A DNA stretch of 64,000 nucleotides from Ruminococcus sp. Its GTDB lineage: Bacteria > Bacillota > Clostridia > Oscillospirales > Ruminococcaceae. The notes below the pieces were generated by a model. That model did no database searches. It worked only from the letters and a program-made list of their open reading frames with translations, and had not been told where the DNA came from. Made by a program: the position numbers and the translations under genes. Shown here in pieces: positions 1 to 8,717 of this stretch. The stretch lies in assembly GCF_017549005.1 (NCBI RefSeq), contig NZ_JAFYYT010000054.1, positions 1 to 64,000 on the forward strand, given 5' to 3'. Every line of letters starts with the position of its first letter. The stretch's first letter is position 1.

Positions 1-77
<77 letters not shown>

Positions 78-109
78 ATATATAGTGCAGTTTCATCTGC
101 GACTATATT

Positions 110-138
110 ATTATACCACAGGAGGGGAGTGATGTCAA
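110..138 (-). promoter_or_regulatory. sigma-A promoter of tRNA-fMet
   Basis: On the minus strand TTGACA (138-133) and TATAAT (115-110) are separated by 17 nt, a perfect vegetative promoter about 33 nt upstream of the mature tRNA 5' end. Confidence 0.85.
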
Positions 139-547
139 CACCGGGATAGATATTTTTTTGTTTTAACTAATGCTGTGCGGCCAAAAAGCGGATATTTTGT
201 AAAAAGTGCAGGTTTTGAGGAAACAAAACATTCTTTTGCGGCATATGGAGTGAATGGAAAAGTTTTATAAAAAGTTCATATTTACCGGAAGGCGCGAAAA
301 CAAAGCTTTTTTCGGTGCTTTTGCTTTAAATTCGGCTTTTCAGCGGATTTCCCGTCTTGACATCGGCGGTTTTATGTGGTATCTTTAAATTAGAGACATA
401 TATCTGGATAAAAAGGAGATTTGCGGCTGCTGAGAGTATTTTTACAGGAATCGTTGGCGGTGTGCTGTGCATAGAGCGATGCTGATCATGGAAAGCTCTT
501 GCAGGCAGATTACAGTTCCGGCTGCAAATGAAAGGAAGAAGTTTTTA
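139..547. other. non-coding stretch before the HhH gene
   Basis: I see no gene here. It holds a plus-strand sigma-A-like promoter (TTGACA at 357-362, 17-nt spacer, TATCTT at 380-385) that would give a leader of about 155 nt to the gene at 548. An AAGGAG at 413-418 lies too close to a TTG at 420 to support a convincing leader peptide. Confidence 0.5.
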
Positions 548-775
548 ATGACTGAAAATGAAATAATCGACAGAGAAACTTACAGAAAGATCAAGAAAAT
601 GAATCGCGATGAGCTCACGAAATTCATACTTCGATACGGCGCGGAGCTGACAGGCAGTGAAGAGCGTGTCATCGACCTTTCAGCGCTTCAGAGTGAGCTT
701 GGAAATATTAAGGGTATAGGCGAAAAAAGGCTTGAGGAGATCATGTCAGTGATCGAGAAGTTCCTGAACGTGTAA
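548..775 (+). CDS. small helix-hairpin-helix protein
   Basis: A 75-residue charged protein of unknown specific function. The C-terminal third contains Gly-Ile-Gly-Glu-Lys-Arg-Leu, the hairpin signature of a helix-hairpin-helix (HhH) motif, which in known proteins contacts the DNA backbone without base specificity. Two predicted helices precede it. I chose the ATG at 548 because AAAGGAAG lies about 9 nt upstream; an in-frame ATG at 467 has no ribosome binding site and would add an unlikely 27-residue extension. A terminator follows at 794. It is monocistronic and probably cytoplasmic or nucleoid-associated. DNA binding is inferred from the motif only. Confidence 0.6.
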   Translation: MTENEIIDRETYRKIKKMNRDELTKFILRYGAELTGSEERVIDLSALQSELGNIKGIGEKRLEEIMSVIEKFLNV

Positions 776-793
776 CCATATCCTGAAAGAGCG

Positions 794-837
794 AAAGCGG
801 TCTGTTTGTTTTCCGACAAATGGCCGCTTTATTTTTA
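794..837 (+). terminator. Rho-independent terminator after the HhH gene
   Basis: The arms AAAGCGG (794-800) and CCGCTTT (824-830) close a longer imperfect hairpin, followed by a T-rich tract. Confidence 0.7.
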
Positions 838-914
838 TAAAAATTTGCTAGGGGAGCATTAATGTTTAGTGAGAGCTTAAAAACGTTTGAAATACATAAA
901 AAGGTGTGAAACCA

Positions 915-2231
915 ATGGAAATTGCAAAGAGATCGGACTGGAAAAGCTCTGATATGCCCGAAAAAAACGAAACATTTATACTGAACAGAGCCTTTGACGA
1001 AAAGCAGCTCAAAGTCCTGCGCCGCGGCAATATTCCTCAGGAAATGGAGGACAAGTGGTTCTGGTACATGGAAGGAAACAAGCTCTATGCACACAGGAGC
1101 TGGACGGGATATTGTATATATATCATCGAATTTTCGGCAGATAACGCTCATAAGGTCACGGTGAACCGCGATCCTGAGCAGTACAAATGCACAAGCACCG
1201 ACGAGGATATAAAAAAGCTGAACACACTGCTTGATTGGTGGTGTGAGGAGAAATACGACTACTATCACGAATGGCTGTCCGAGACCATGGCGCCTTTAAT
1301 AAACAGCCAAAATACGGACATGATGCTGAAAAGCGGTCTGAATTTTGTGATGACCGGGGATAAGCAGTATCAGGAAAGGTTACGCAGTGAAGTTTCGGCT
1401 AAGAGCCTTAAAAACGGGGGCAGCGTATTCCTTGATGACAAGCCTGTTCCTATTGACGACTTTCGGAGGGATATCTTCTATGTTAACCTGCGTGAAAAGG
1501 GCTTTTTTCAGAAAAGGCGCAGGTTCAGAAGCCTTATCGACGTAAATTCCAAGCTTGTAAAAGCTCTTGATATACAGCCGAAAGTGTTCGATATGCGTTT
1601 GCAGCAATTATGGCACTGGTCGTATCTGTGCTCCTGTGCCATAGGCATATCGGAAGGGAAGAGGTACCTGATATTTCCGTGGATAAACAGCACGGAATGC
1701 TCGATACAGTCATACATGTTCATGAAGCTGTACGAATATACGGTAAAAAACGGTATCGCAGTGCTCATTCCCACAGACAGCGTGAGAAAGCTGGAAATGA
1801 ATAAGATGGAGGGCTTTGTATACAATATTCTTAACGGAGTGAGCAGCACGGAGACATCTTTCGGAAATACAGAGGAAGATAATGCTATGTTCTGCAAAAT
1901 ATTTGTGGACTCTTCGCTGGAGTTCAGCAGTTTTTTCGGAAAGATCAGCAAATACGCGGGAGCTTCAGATGAAGATCCGATATTGCACAGTCTTTCCACG
2001 GAATGGTGCGACATGGACGTAAGGCGGAATGATTATTATGACGAAAAGGAATACTCCCGTGACAAAACGGATTTTGTCTATTGGAGATACTATATTGAAG
2101 TATACAGCAGCGGGAAAGCTGAAAAGGACGTATATACTGAAAAACTCAGGGAGCTTATCTCATTTCTGAAGACGTTCTGCGGCGGAGCTGTTCCTGCCTG
2201 CGATTTTGAGGACGAGCTGAACGACCGATAG
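915..2231 (+). CDS. hypothetical protein, 438 aa
   Basis: A soluble protein of unknown function with no signal peptide or membrane segment. The N-terminal 90 residues have a compact module with RGNIPQ, a WFWYMEG stretch and an AHRSWTG motif. From memory a similar module occurs at the N-terminus of some clostridial macro-domain or ADP-ribosylglycohydrolase proteins, but I cannot verify that and no such catalytic domain is evident downstream. The rest is mixed alpha/beta and rich in aromatic residues. The ATG at 915 has AGGTG 8 nt upstream and is preferred to the in-frame GTG at 906. The gene at 2248 begins 16 nt after the stop, so the two are probably co-transcribed. Confidence 0.6.
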   Translation: MEIAKRSDWKSSDMPEKNETFILNRAFDEKQLKVLRRGNIPQEMEDKWFWYMEGNKLYAHRSWTGYCIYIIEFSADNAHKVTVNRDPEQYKCTSTDEDIKKLNTLLDWWCEEKYDYYHEWLSETMAPLINSQNTDMMLKSGLNFVMTGDKQYQERLRSEVSAKSLKNGGSVFLDDKPVPIDDFRRDIFYVNLREKGFFQKRRRFRSLIDVNSKLVKALDIQPKVFDMRLQQLWHWSYLCSCAIGISEGKRYLIFPWINSTECSIQSYMFMKLYEYTVKNGIAVLIPTDSVRKLEMNKMEGFVYNILNGVSSTETSFGNTEEDNAMFCKIFVDSSLEFSSFFGKISKYAGASDEDPILHSLSTEWCDMDVRRNDYYDEKEYSRDKTDFVYWRYYIEVYSSGKAEKDVYTEKLRELISFLKTFCGGAVPACDFEDELNDR

Positions 2232-2247
2232 CGAAAGGAAGTGGATT

Positions 2248-2649
2248 ATGCTGATAAAGCTTCTTAACATTGAAAAACGCGGCAGTATCACCGTCGCCGA
2301 GTGTGAGACCGGTATAGGTGTTTTCAGGGGAATATGGCGGAGCAGACAGATAAAGCCCGTGCCCGGCAGTACGTACCGTGCGGAGCTTACATTAGCGGAC
2401 ATATCCTGCGATGAAGTGACAAAGCACAGCTCCGGGGAGGAACCATTCGTTTATCTGCAGGGTGACGGAGTCCGCTTTACAGCCATTTGTGAGGAATACG
2501 ACGGCGAGGTGTATTTCCTGCGCTTTGCGGAGGACTGGCTGCAGATGCTGTATATCGAGGAAGATGAGCAGCATTTCGCCGCGGACGATGTGCTGAGCTT
2601 TAAACTGAGCTGCGAACAGGTGGAAGTTTACCCCTACAGTCTGCCGTGA
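2248..2649 (+). CDS. hypothetical acidic protein, 133 aa
   Basis: A small acidic protein that I do not recognise. The pattern suggests an all-beta fold: alternating hydrophobic stretches such as ITVAECETGIGVF and VYFLRFAEDWLQMLYI, with no catalytic motif, signal peptide or membrane segment. It follows the 438-residue gene by 16 nt with its own site (AAAGGAA, 8 nt before the ATG), so the pair looks like an operon. The stop is followed by about 240 nt of AT-rich intergenic DNA carrying the promoter of the xylanase gene. Function unknown. Confidence 0.55.
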   Translation: MLIKLLNIEKRGSITVAECETGIGVFRGIWRSRQIKPVPGSTYRAELTLADISCDEVTKHSSGEEPFVYLQGDGVRFTAICEEYDGEVYFLRFAEDWLQMLYIEEDEQHFAADDVLSFKLSCEQVEVYPYSLP

Positions 2650-2740
2650 CATTTCGCACAGCATTTGTATCGGAAAATGTTTGAAGCTTGCCATTTCTTG
2701 CTTTTGTTTGAACATTTATTGCTTTTTGTTTTGATTTTAC

Positions 2741-2769
2741 TTTACAAATCTGTACAAAAGATGTATAGT
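2741..2769 (+). promoter_or_regulatory. sigma-A promoter of the GH11/GH43 gene
   Basis: TTTACA (2741-2746) and TATAGT (2764-2769) with a 17-nt spacer, giving a leader of about 115 nt before the ATG at 2894. Confidence 0.7.
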
Positions 2770-2820
2770 ATAAGTGAAAAATATAGGTTATCATGGGGAC
2801 TTTGTCACATTTTAACTAAG

Positions 2821-2883
2821 AAGGAGGTATGTATTTAATTCATTTATTTATAGGCATAGGCAAAACCCAAGTAAAATAAGGAG
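2821..2883 (+). promoter_or_regulatory. leader with a second Shine-Dalgarno and a 16-codon ORF
   Basis: AAGGAGG at 2821-2827 is a perfect Shine-Dalgarno core about 65 nt ahead of the real start. An ATG at 2829 follows after only one base and opens a 16-codon frame whose TAA (2877-2879) overlaps the AAGGAG (2878-2883) that serves the xylanase gene. The upstream site is too close to that ATG for efficient initiation. It could instead act as a ribosome-docking mRNA stabiliser, as known for the cry3A leader. Confidence 0.4.
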
Positions 2884-2893
2884 TTGATATCTT

Positions 2894-5869
2894 ATGAATT
2901 TAAAAACACTGAAAAGAGCGATCAGCGGTACAGTGTCCGCATTGATGCTTGCAACGGGAATCCCCTCCGTTTCTGTTGTAGACGCAGCCGATCAGCAGAA
3001 TAGAGGCAATGTCGGCGGCTACGACTACGAAATGTGGAATCAGAACGGACAGGGTCAGGCATCAATGAATCCGAGTGCAGGCTCGTTTACCTGTTCCTGG
3101 AGCAACATTGAGAACTTCCTCGCTCGTATGGGAAAAAATTACGACAGCAAAAAACAGAACTATAAACAGATAGGCAGCAATATAGTTCTCGAGTACGACG
3201 TAGAGTACACACCAAGAGGAAACTCCTATATGTGTGTATACGGCTGGACGAGAAATCCTCTTATGGAGTACTACATCGTTGAAGGCTGGGGAGACTGGCG
3301 TCCACCCGGAGACGGTGCAGAGAGAAAGGGCAGCGTAACACTTAACGGCAATACATATGACATAGCAAAGACAATGCGCTACAATCAGCCTTCTCTCGAC
3401 GGTACGGCTACATTCCCGCAGTACTGGAGCATTCGTCAGACAAGCGGTTCAAGAAACAACACTCAGAATAATATGAGCGGAACAATTGACGTTTCCAAGC
3501 ATTTCGACGCATGGTCGAAGGCTGGTCTCGATATGTCGGGTACTCTCTATGAGGTATCTCTCAACATTGAGGGCTACAGATCAAACGGCTCGGCTAATGT
3601 AAAGAAAGTAAGAGTTTACGAGAATTACGACGAAAAGAAAGACAACGATACCACAACAACTGAGATAGAAGACACTACAACAAAGGCAGGGCAGGACGCA
3701 GACGGATACTGGTATCACAGCACATTCGAGAGCTCATCGGACGGCTGGTCAGGCAGAGGCGCTGCTACTGTTGAGACAAGCAGTACAGCCAAGTTTGCAG
3801 GCAGCAAGTCGCTGTATGTAAGCGGCAGAACAAACAGCTGGAACGGTGCGAGCCTCGAGCTCGGCAGCGCTTTCAAGGCAGGAGAGACATACAGCTTCTC
3901 CACAAATGCCTGCTATACAAGCGGTTCTTCCGATACTCAGGAGTTCAAGCTTTCACTCCAGTATTCAGACGGCTCAACAACGAAGTATGATCAGGTAGCT
4001 ATCGCTTCCGCTCCTAAGGGCGAGTGGGTACAGCTTGCAAATACAAGCTACACTATCCCCGAGGGTGCAACTGATCTTCAGCTCTATGTTGAAACGACAG
4101 ACGAGAACGAGTATGTTGATTTCTATATAGACGAGGCTATCGGTGCTCCTAAGGGCACAGCAGTTGACGGCGCAGGTCAGCCCAAGGTACGTCAGGTACT
4201 CCTCGGCGACCTCAATTTCGATGAAAAGATAGACTCGCTTGATATGATAACCGCAAGAAAGGGACTTCTTGCAGGCGGCTTTGACGATTCAAAGACTCAG
4301 AAGGCAGCCGACGTAGATCAGAACAAGAAGTTTGAAACAGCAGACCTTGTTCTTATCCAGGAATATATCCTCAAGAAGATAACAGAATTCCCTGTAAACA
4401 AGCCTGAGGTAGATCTCTCAGAACTCGCTTCAAAGTTCGGCTCGGTAAGCCTTGCTGAATCATGGAAGAAGGACAACGAGAACAATCCTCTTACCACACA
4501 GCGTTTCGGCGCAGACCCAGGCTGGATGGTATATGACGGCAGACTCTATATCTACACCACAAACGACGCATTTGAGTATAACGGCAATACAATACAGGAG
4601 AACTCATACGACGTTGGTACTATCAACTGTATCTCATCTGCCGACCTCGTTAACTGGACAGACCACGGTGCTATCCCTGTAGCAGGCAGAAACGGCAGAA
4701 CCCAGAATGGTGCAGCCAAGTGGGCATCATGCTCATGGGCACCTGACGCAGCATGGAAGATGATCAACGGCAAGCCCAAGTTCTTCCTCTACTTCGCTAA
4801 CAGCGGCGGCGGTATCGGCGTTCTTACAGCTGACAGCCCGACAGGTCCATGGTCGGATCCTCTCGGTCACGCACTCCTTACAGGTCAGTCACCTAACTGC
4901 TCTGACGTTGTATGGATGTTCGACCCGGGCGTATACTATGACGAGGAAACAGACGAGGCTTACCTCTTCTTCGGCGGCGGCGTTGACAACAGAGACGTAT
5001 CCAACCCGAAGACAGGACGCTGTGTAAAGCTCGGCTCAGATATGATATCACTGGACGGCAGCCCGCAGACAATGCAGACTCCATACCTCTTCGAGGACTC
5101 CAGTCTTATCAAGATCGGTGATACATGGTATTACTCATACTGTGCTAACTGGAACGTACCTAACGGTACAAACATCAACGGCGTAGGCTTCGGCAACGCT
5201 GACATCCTCTACATGACATCAAAGAATCCTCTCGGACCGTGGACATCGAGCCAGCTGAAGGGTAACGTATTCAAGAATACAGGTACACAGGGTATCGACA
5301 ACGGCGGTAACAACCACCACTCGATCATCTTCTTCAAGGACAAGTACTATGTAGCATACCACTCACGTCAGCAGGAAATGCGTATGAACGGCGGCAAGGA
5401 CAGAAACTACCGTTCAACTCAGCTCAACGAGTGTACATATAATCCGTCAAACGGCACACTCAGTGCAAAGGGTGATATGACAGGCGTTAAGCAGATCGAG
5501 AACCTCGATCCTACACAGACAGTACGCGCATCTACAATGGCTAACGAGTCAAAGGGCATAAGCGTATCAGGCGTAGGCAATACTACAGTAGAGTTCAAGA
5601 AGGGCGAGTGGGCTAAGGTAAGTCAGGTAGACTTCTCCAAGGTTTCAAGCGGAACTCTCAAGGCAAAGGCTTCTTCAAAGAACGGCGCTATCATCAAGGT
5701 AGTTGCAGGTTCAAGAACAAGCGGCACTGCTATCAGCTACATTGAAGTACCTGCAGGCGGCTCTATGACAGAGATCGACACAGTACTTGCTGATTATCCG
5801 AGCGGTGCATCAGACATCTACTTCATCGCAAACGGTGATGTAAGCTTCGACAGCTGGACAATGTCATAA
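2894..5869 (+). CDS. secreted cellulosomal xylanase: GH11-CBM22-dockerin-GH43-CBM6-like
   Basis: A 991-residue extracellular bifunctional enzyme for xylan or arabinoxylan. A signal peptide spans about residues 1-31. GH11 endo-xylanase (about 38-246) has the family's two glutamates: E125 in NPLMEYYIVEGWG (nucleophile) and E226 in LNIEGYRSNGSA (acid/base). A Thr-rich linker leads to a CBM22-like domain (about 270-420). A type-I dockerin (about 436-495) has two calcium loops, DLNFDEKIDSLD and DVDQNKKFETAD. A five-bladed GH43 domain (about 510-865) carries the general-base Asp in FGADPGW (D541); its substrate is probably arabinofuranosyl or xylosyl side chains. The last 115 residues resemble CBM6. 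The dockerin would bind a scaffoldin cohesin. Codon use is strongly biased (AAG, ACA, CTC), suggesting high expression. The start follows AAGGAG by 10 nt. Confidence 0.93.
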   Translation: MNLKTLKRAISGTVSALMLATGIPSVSVVDAADQQNRGNVGGYDYEMWNQNGQGQASMNPSAGSFTCSWSNIENFLARMGKNYDSKKQNYKQIGSNIVLEYDVEYTPRGNSYMCVYGWTRNPLMEYYIVEGWGDWRPPGDGAERKGSVTLNGNTYDIAKTMRYNQPSLDGTATFPQYWSIRQTSGSRNNTQNNMSGTIDVSKHFDAWSKAGLDMSGTLYEVSLNIEGYRSNGSANVKKVRVYENYDEKKDNDTTTTEIEDTTTKAGQDADGYWYHSTFESSSDGWSGRGAATVETSSTAKFAGSKSLYVSGRTNSWNGASLELGSAFKAGETYSFSTNACYTSGSSDTQEFKLSLQYSDGSTTKYDQVAIASAPKGEWVQLANTSYTIPEGATDLQLYVETTDENEYVDFYIDEAIGAPKGTAVDGAGQPKVRQVLLGDLNFDEKIDSLDMITARKGLLAGGFDDSKTQKAADVDQNKKFETADLVLIQEYILKKITEFPVNKPEVDLSELASKFGSVSLAESWKKDNENNPLTTQRFGADPGWMVYDGRLYIYTTNDAFEYNGNTIQENSYDVGTINCISSADLVNWTDHGAIPVAGRNGRTQNGAAKWASCSWAPDAAWKMINGKPKFFLYFANSGGGIGVLTADSPTGPWSDPLGHALLTGQSPNCSDVVWMFDPGVYYDEETDEAYLFFGGGVDNRDVSNPKTGRCVKLGSDMISLDGSPQTMQTPYLFEDSSLIKIGDTWYYSYCANWNVPNGTNINGVGFGNADILYMTSKNPLGPWTSSQLKGNVFKNTGTQGIDNGGNNHHSIIFFKDKYYVAYHSRQQEMRMNGGKDRNYRSTQLNECTYNPSNGTLSAKGDMTGVKQIENLDPTQTVRASTMANESKGISVSGVGNTTVEFKKGEWAKVSQVDFSKVSSGTLKAKASSKNGAIIKVVAGSRTSGTAISYIEVPAGGSMTEIDTVLADYPSGASDIYFIANGDVSFDSWTMS

Positions 5870-5972
5870 TGATTCTTTTCGGTATTGGTCTGTACGGCGT
5901 ATCTGCACAACTCGCCGTACAGGTTGATATAATTCCAAAAACTGAATTGTAAGGGACAAATCAGAAAAAGGG

Positions 5973-6008
5973 AAAGCCGTGCTATTAGGCAGCACGGCTT
6001 TTTCTTTT
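5973..6008. terminator. bidirectional terminator between convergent genes
   Basis: An 11-bp perfect stem AAAGCCGTGCT / AGCACGGCTTT with a 7-nt loop. T-rich tails lie on both strands, serving the xylanase gene (plus) and possibly 6013-7944 (minus). Confidence 0.8.
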
Positions 6009-6012
6009 GTTT

Positions 6013-7944
6013 TTACATATATTTGAATGTAGATATCTTCCATTTCCCGTCATCAAGTTCAAGGAATATGAGCATATATGAGTCTGTCGGATCATCAACC
6101 TTAGCACGTACAGTCATTGTTGTTTCAGTTGAATTCATTACCTCGACATCTCCTGTAAAATTAAGGCCTCCGAATCTTGAAATGCGGCTGTAGAGCTTTC
6201 CGTTTTCCACATTTTCGATATAAACTGGGAATCCGTCCGAATCAGAATGAGCTGTAATTGCGTTTATCAAGTCTTCTCTGTACGAGCCGACTGTTCGTTC
6301 GCTGATAAAGCTCTTAATATCGTCAAGAGTTGAAAAACGCGGATCATCGACTTTGTAGTAAGCGATATTGTTAGGATTTGTCATTCCGCAGTATTTATAT
6401 ATCGTGTCGTTATCGAGGTGGTCGATTTCATCTGTTATAACTGTTCCGTTCATGACCTTCATTACATCATTCAGCATATTCGGAGCTTCTTTTGCAATGC
6501 CCGGGGCGTCGCTGTCTGCGGCTGTAGGCTGTTCGTCATCTGGATAACCGAAGTCGCTTATCTTCCAGCATTTATCCTCATATACAGCTGTGAACTTAAC
6601 CTTTTCCGTACCCCCCGGTATTGAGTTTAGTGCGATAATTGTATATGTTCCGTCTTCATTGCTTATAACCTCAGGATTTCCTGATAAGTTATAGCGGTTT
6701 CCCCTTGCATAATCACGGCAGTAGAGCTTTCCGTCAAATTCCTTGAACATTGGTGCTTCAAAGGCTTCATCGTCATAGATAAAGGCGTATGACTTGCTGA
6801 GCGCAGGTTCCGTAACAGCTGACGTAACTTCGTTTTTCATCATATCCATGTCTAAAATGCCTGACATGATGACTCTGTAATATACAGCTGTTCCCTTGCC
6901 GTCGGAGGGCGAAGAAAGATCCAGATACTTAATATCTCCACGGTCGGTTCTTAATTTGATGTCTCCTGCAAGCATTCTGTCAGCATTTTCAAATGACATC
7001 AGCAGATCCATAGCGTCTTCCTTATCAAACTTATCCGGATCCTGCTCTGCTCTGAGTTGAGACGAAGCAACATCAGTTCTGAAGCTGTCAAGCTTCCATT
7101 TTCCTCCCTCAAGAACAGCATGGCCATAACACGGTGTATCGGGCATAACGACGGTATCATAATAATCTGTGGTCAAAGATATATCAAAGCTGGTTCCGTC
7201 ATAGTTTTCAACTTCAATTGCTGCTTTGCCTATAACATTGCGTTCTTCATCAGCAGGTTCAGTGTAATCATGTTCCTTCCTGAAATAGAGCTTTCCGTCT
7301 ATCTCTCTGAACGCAGGCTCACGACCGGTGTAGTCAAAGAAAGCTGCGCTGAAGTCATCGAGAACTATTCCCGAGAACGTATCTGTCAGGTAATGGTTCA
7401 GCTCGTCGGCAGTGCTCCATTTGCTCGCGACCCTTGTGTATACAACCGGCGAGCCGTCATTGCCTTCCACTGTCTGCGTATCATCATTGTCAAGCTCTAT
7501 GCTCATAGGTAAACCTTCCATAAGTTCACTTGCATCATAAAAGCTTCCAATAAGCTTGCCTGCGATTATCTTAGTATCTTCCGCAGGAGATGTGGAGCCC
7601 ACCGTAGAAACAGTATCAGAGTCGCTGAACGGTGTCTTTATTGCATTTCTGTTCTTGTTCAGCGTGAAAACTGTTCCGCCTATGCCGCAGACCAGCAGCA
7701 TGCAGGCAGCAACAGAAGCGACAGCGTGCCACTTTGGTCTGTGATAGCGCTCAACACCGCTTACCTCGTATCCGTCATTGTTTATATTTATATTACTTTC
7801 TCTGTTCATTTTGTCCAGCTTTTTCTTGCTCATAGCCAGCAACCTCTCTTTTTCTTCTTTTGTGAGCACAGGGACCTCTGAAAGAAGCTCCAGTGTTTTG
7901 TCGTCTGCATTTTCAAGCATATCAAATTCACGATTCTCTTTCAT
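6013..7944 (-). CDS. membrane-anchored ECF partner (anti-sigma-like) with three ectodomain repeats
   Basis: A 643-residue single-pass protein. A charged cytoplasmic segment of about 75 residues precedes one membrane helix (AVASVAACMLLVCGIGGTVF), and the rest lies outside. The ectodomain has three diverged repeats of about 150 residues, each ending in a pattern like FxExDGKLYxR ... (D)GKWKxxxF. This resembles the IseA/YoeB DL-endopeptidase inhibitor family, but that match is from memory and weak. The gene starts 13 nt after an ECF sigma gene, the usual place for a cognate anti-sigma factor. The start at 7944 is set by AAGGAG 9 nt upstream; the upstream in-frame ATG abuts the GGAG. Anti-sigma function is inferred from topology and context. 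Confidence 0.7.
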   Translation of the reverse strand: MKENREFDMLENADDKTLELLSEVPVLTKEEKERLLAMSKKKLDKMNRESNININNDGYEVSGVERYHRPKWHAVASVAACMLLVCGIGGTVFTLNKNRNAIKTPFSDSDTVSTVGSTSPAEDTKIIAGKLIGSFYDASELMEGLPMSIELDNDDTQTVEGNDGSPVVYTRVASKWSTADELNHYLTDTFSGIVLDDFSAAFFDYTGREPAFREIDGKLYFRKEHDYTEPADEERNVIGKAAIEVENYDGTSFDISLTTDYYDTVVMPDTPCYGHAVLEGGKWKLDSFRTDVASSQLRAEQDPDKFDKEDAMDLLMSFENADRMLAGDIKLRTDRGDIKYLDLSSPSDGKGTAVYYRVIMSGILDMDMMKNEVTSAVTEPALSKSYAFIYDDEAFEAPMFKEFDGKLYCRDYARGNRYNLSGNPEVISNEDGTYTIIALNSIPGGTEKVKFTAVYEDKCWKISDFGYPDDEQPTAADSDAPGIAKEAPNMLNDVMKVMNGTVITDEIDHLDNDTIYKYCGMTNPNNIAYYKVDDPRFSTLDDIKSFISERTVGSYREDLINAITAHSDSDGFPVYIENVENGKLYSRISRFGGLNFTGDVEVMNSTETTMTVRAKVDDPTDSYMLIFLELDDGKWKISTFKYM

Positions 7945-7957
7945 ATTCCGCATCTCC

Positions 7958-8524
7958 TTATAATGTGATACCGGCAGAAGCCAGTGTGGTTTTCAGCTTA
8001 TCGAGAGCTCTTGCTGCCCTCATTCTCACAGCAGAGGCTTTCATGGAAAGCTGCTCCGCTATCTCCGAAGAAGAACGGTCATAGTAGTATTTCTGAAGGA
8101 TAATGGTAGAGTCAGGCTCGCCCAGCTCGTTTATCTTGCTGATAAGTATACTGCGTGTCTCAGCCATATCGGAGTCATGCTCGATATCATCGTCAGAGCC
8201 GATATTGAAAAGCTTCTCCTCAGCCTCCTCAGAGAAATGACCGCTTCTTGCGGCAAGACTGTGAAAGGCATTGATAGCGCGGCGTTTGGCAACAGTCCCC
8301 ACGTAGCCCTTCATATCACCTGCGAAGCTGCTTGCGGTGTCGTAGCCGAAGAAAATATCCGCGAAGATATCGCTGACGCATTCTTCGATGTCTTCCCTTG
8401 AAGCAGCGCTTCTGAGTTTATTATAGACAATAGCGTACACATAGTCGCAATAGCATTCAAAAAGCGCGTCATAAGCCCTGTCTTTGGACTTTTTATACAG
8501 AGCGCAGTATTCTTTACCTGTCAT
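7958..8524 (-). CDS. ECF-type RNA polymerase sigma factor
   Basis: A 188-residue sigma-70 family protein with region 2 (about residues 10-90; DALFECYCDYVYAIVYN, REDIEECVSDIFADIF) and region 4 (about 125-180; SSSEIAEQLSMKASAVRMRAARALDKLK, a helix-turn-helix). There is no region 1.1 or 3, as expected for ECF factors. It directs RNA polymerase to a dedicated promoter set. The start at 8524 has AGGAGG 6 nt upstream; the frame extends further 5' without a binding site. The membrane protein at 6013-7944 follows 13 nt downstream and is the likely partner. I found no convincing autoregulatory promoter upstream. Confidence 0.88.
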   Translation of the reverse strand: MTGKEYCALYKKSKDRAYDALFECYCDYVYAIVYNKLRSAASREDIEECVSDIFADIFFGYDTASSFAGDMKGYVGTVAKRRAINAFHSLAARSGHFSEEAEEKLFNIGSDDDIEHDSDMAETRSILISKINELGEPDSTIILQKYYYDRSSSEIAEQLSMKASAVRMRAARALDKLKTTLASAGITL

Positions 8525-8717
8525 GTTTATCCTCCTGAATCGTTGAAAGTTTTCCATGGAAATTGTGCTTTCATAAATAACATTCAAGACTGAGAACGAA
8601 AGTGTCACAAACTTTCAGAAAAAATTTTTTGCGTTTGATAACTGGCTGACGTTTGCGTAACTGCCCACGTCGGCAGCCTTCAGGGCAGTTCATACTAATT
8701 AATTGTAAGCAAAGTTA

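Noticed and set aside
467-547. N-terminal extension of the HhH protein from an ATG at 467
   Set aside because: No ribosome binding site and unlikely composition; the ATG at 548 has a good site.
8583-8617. Candidate ECF promoter (TGTGACA ... AGTCTT) upstream of the first ECF sigma gene
   Set aside because: The spacing between the elements is only 11 nt, too short for an ECF promoter, and it does not match the region upstream of the second ECF gene.
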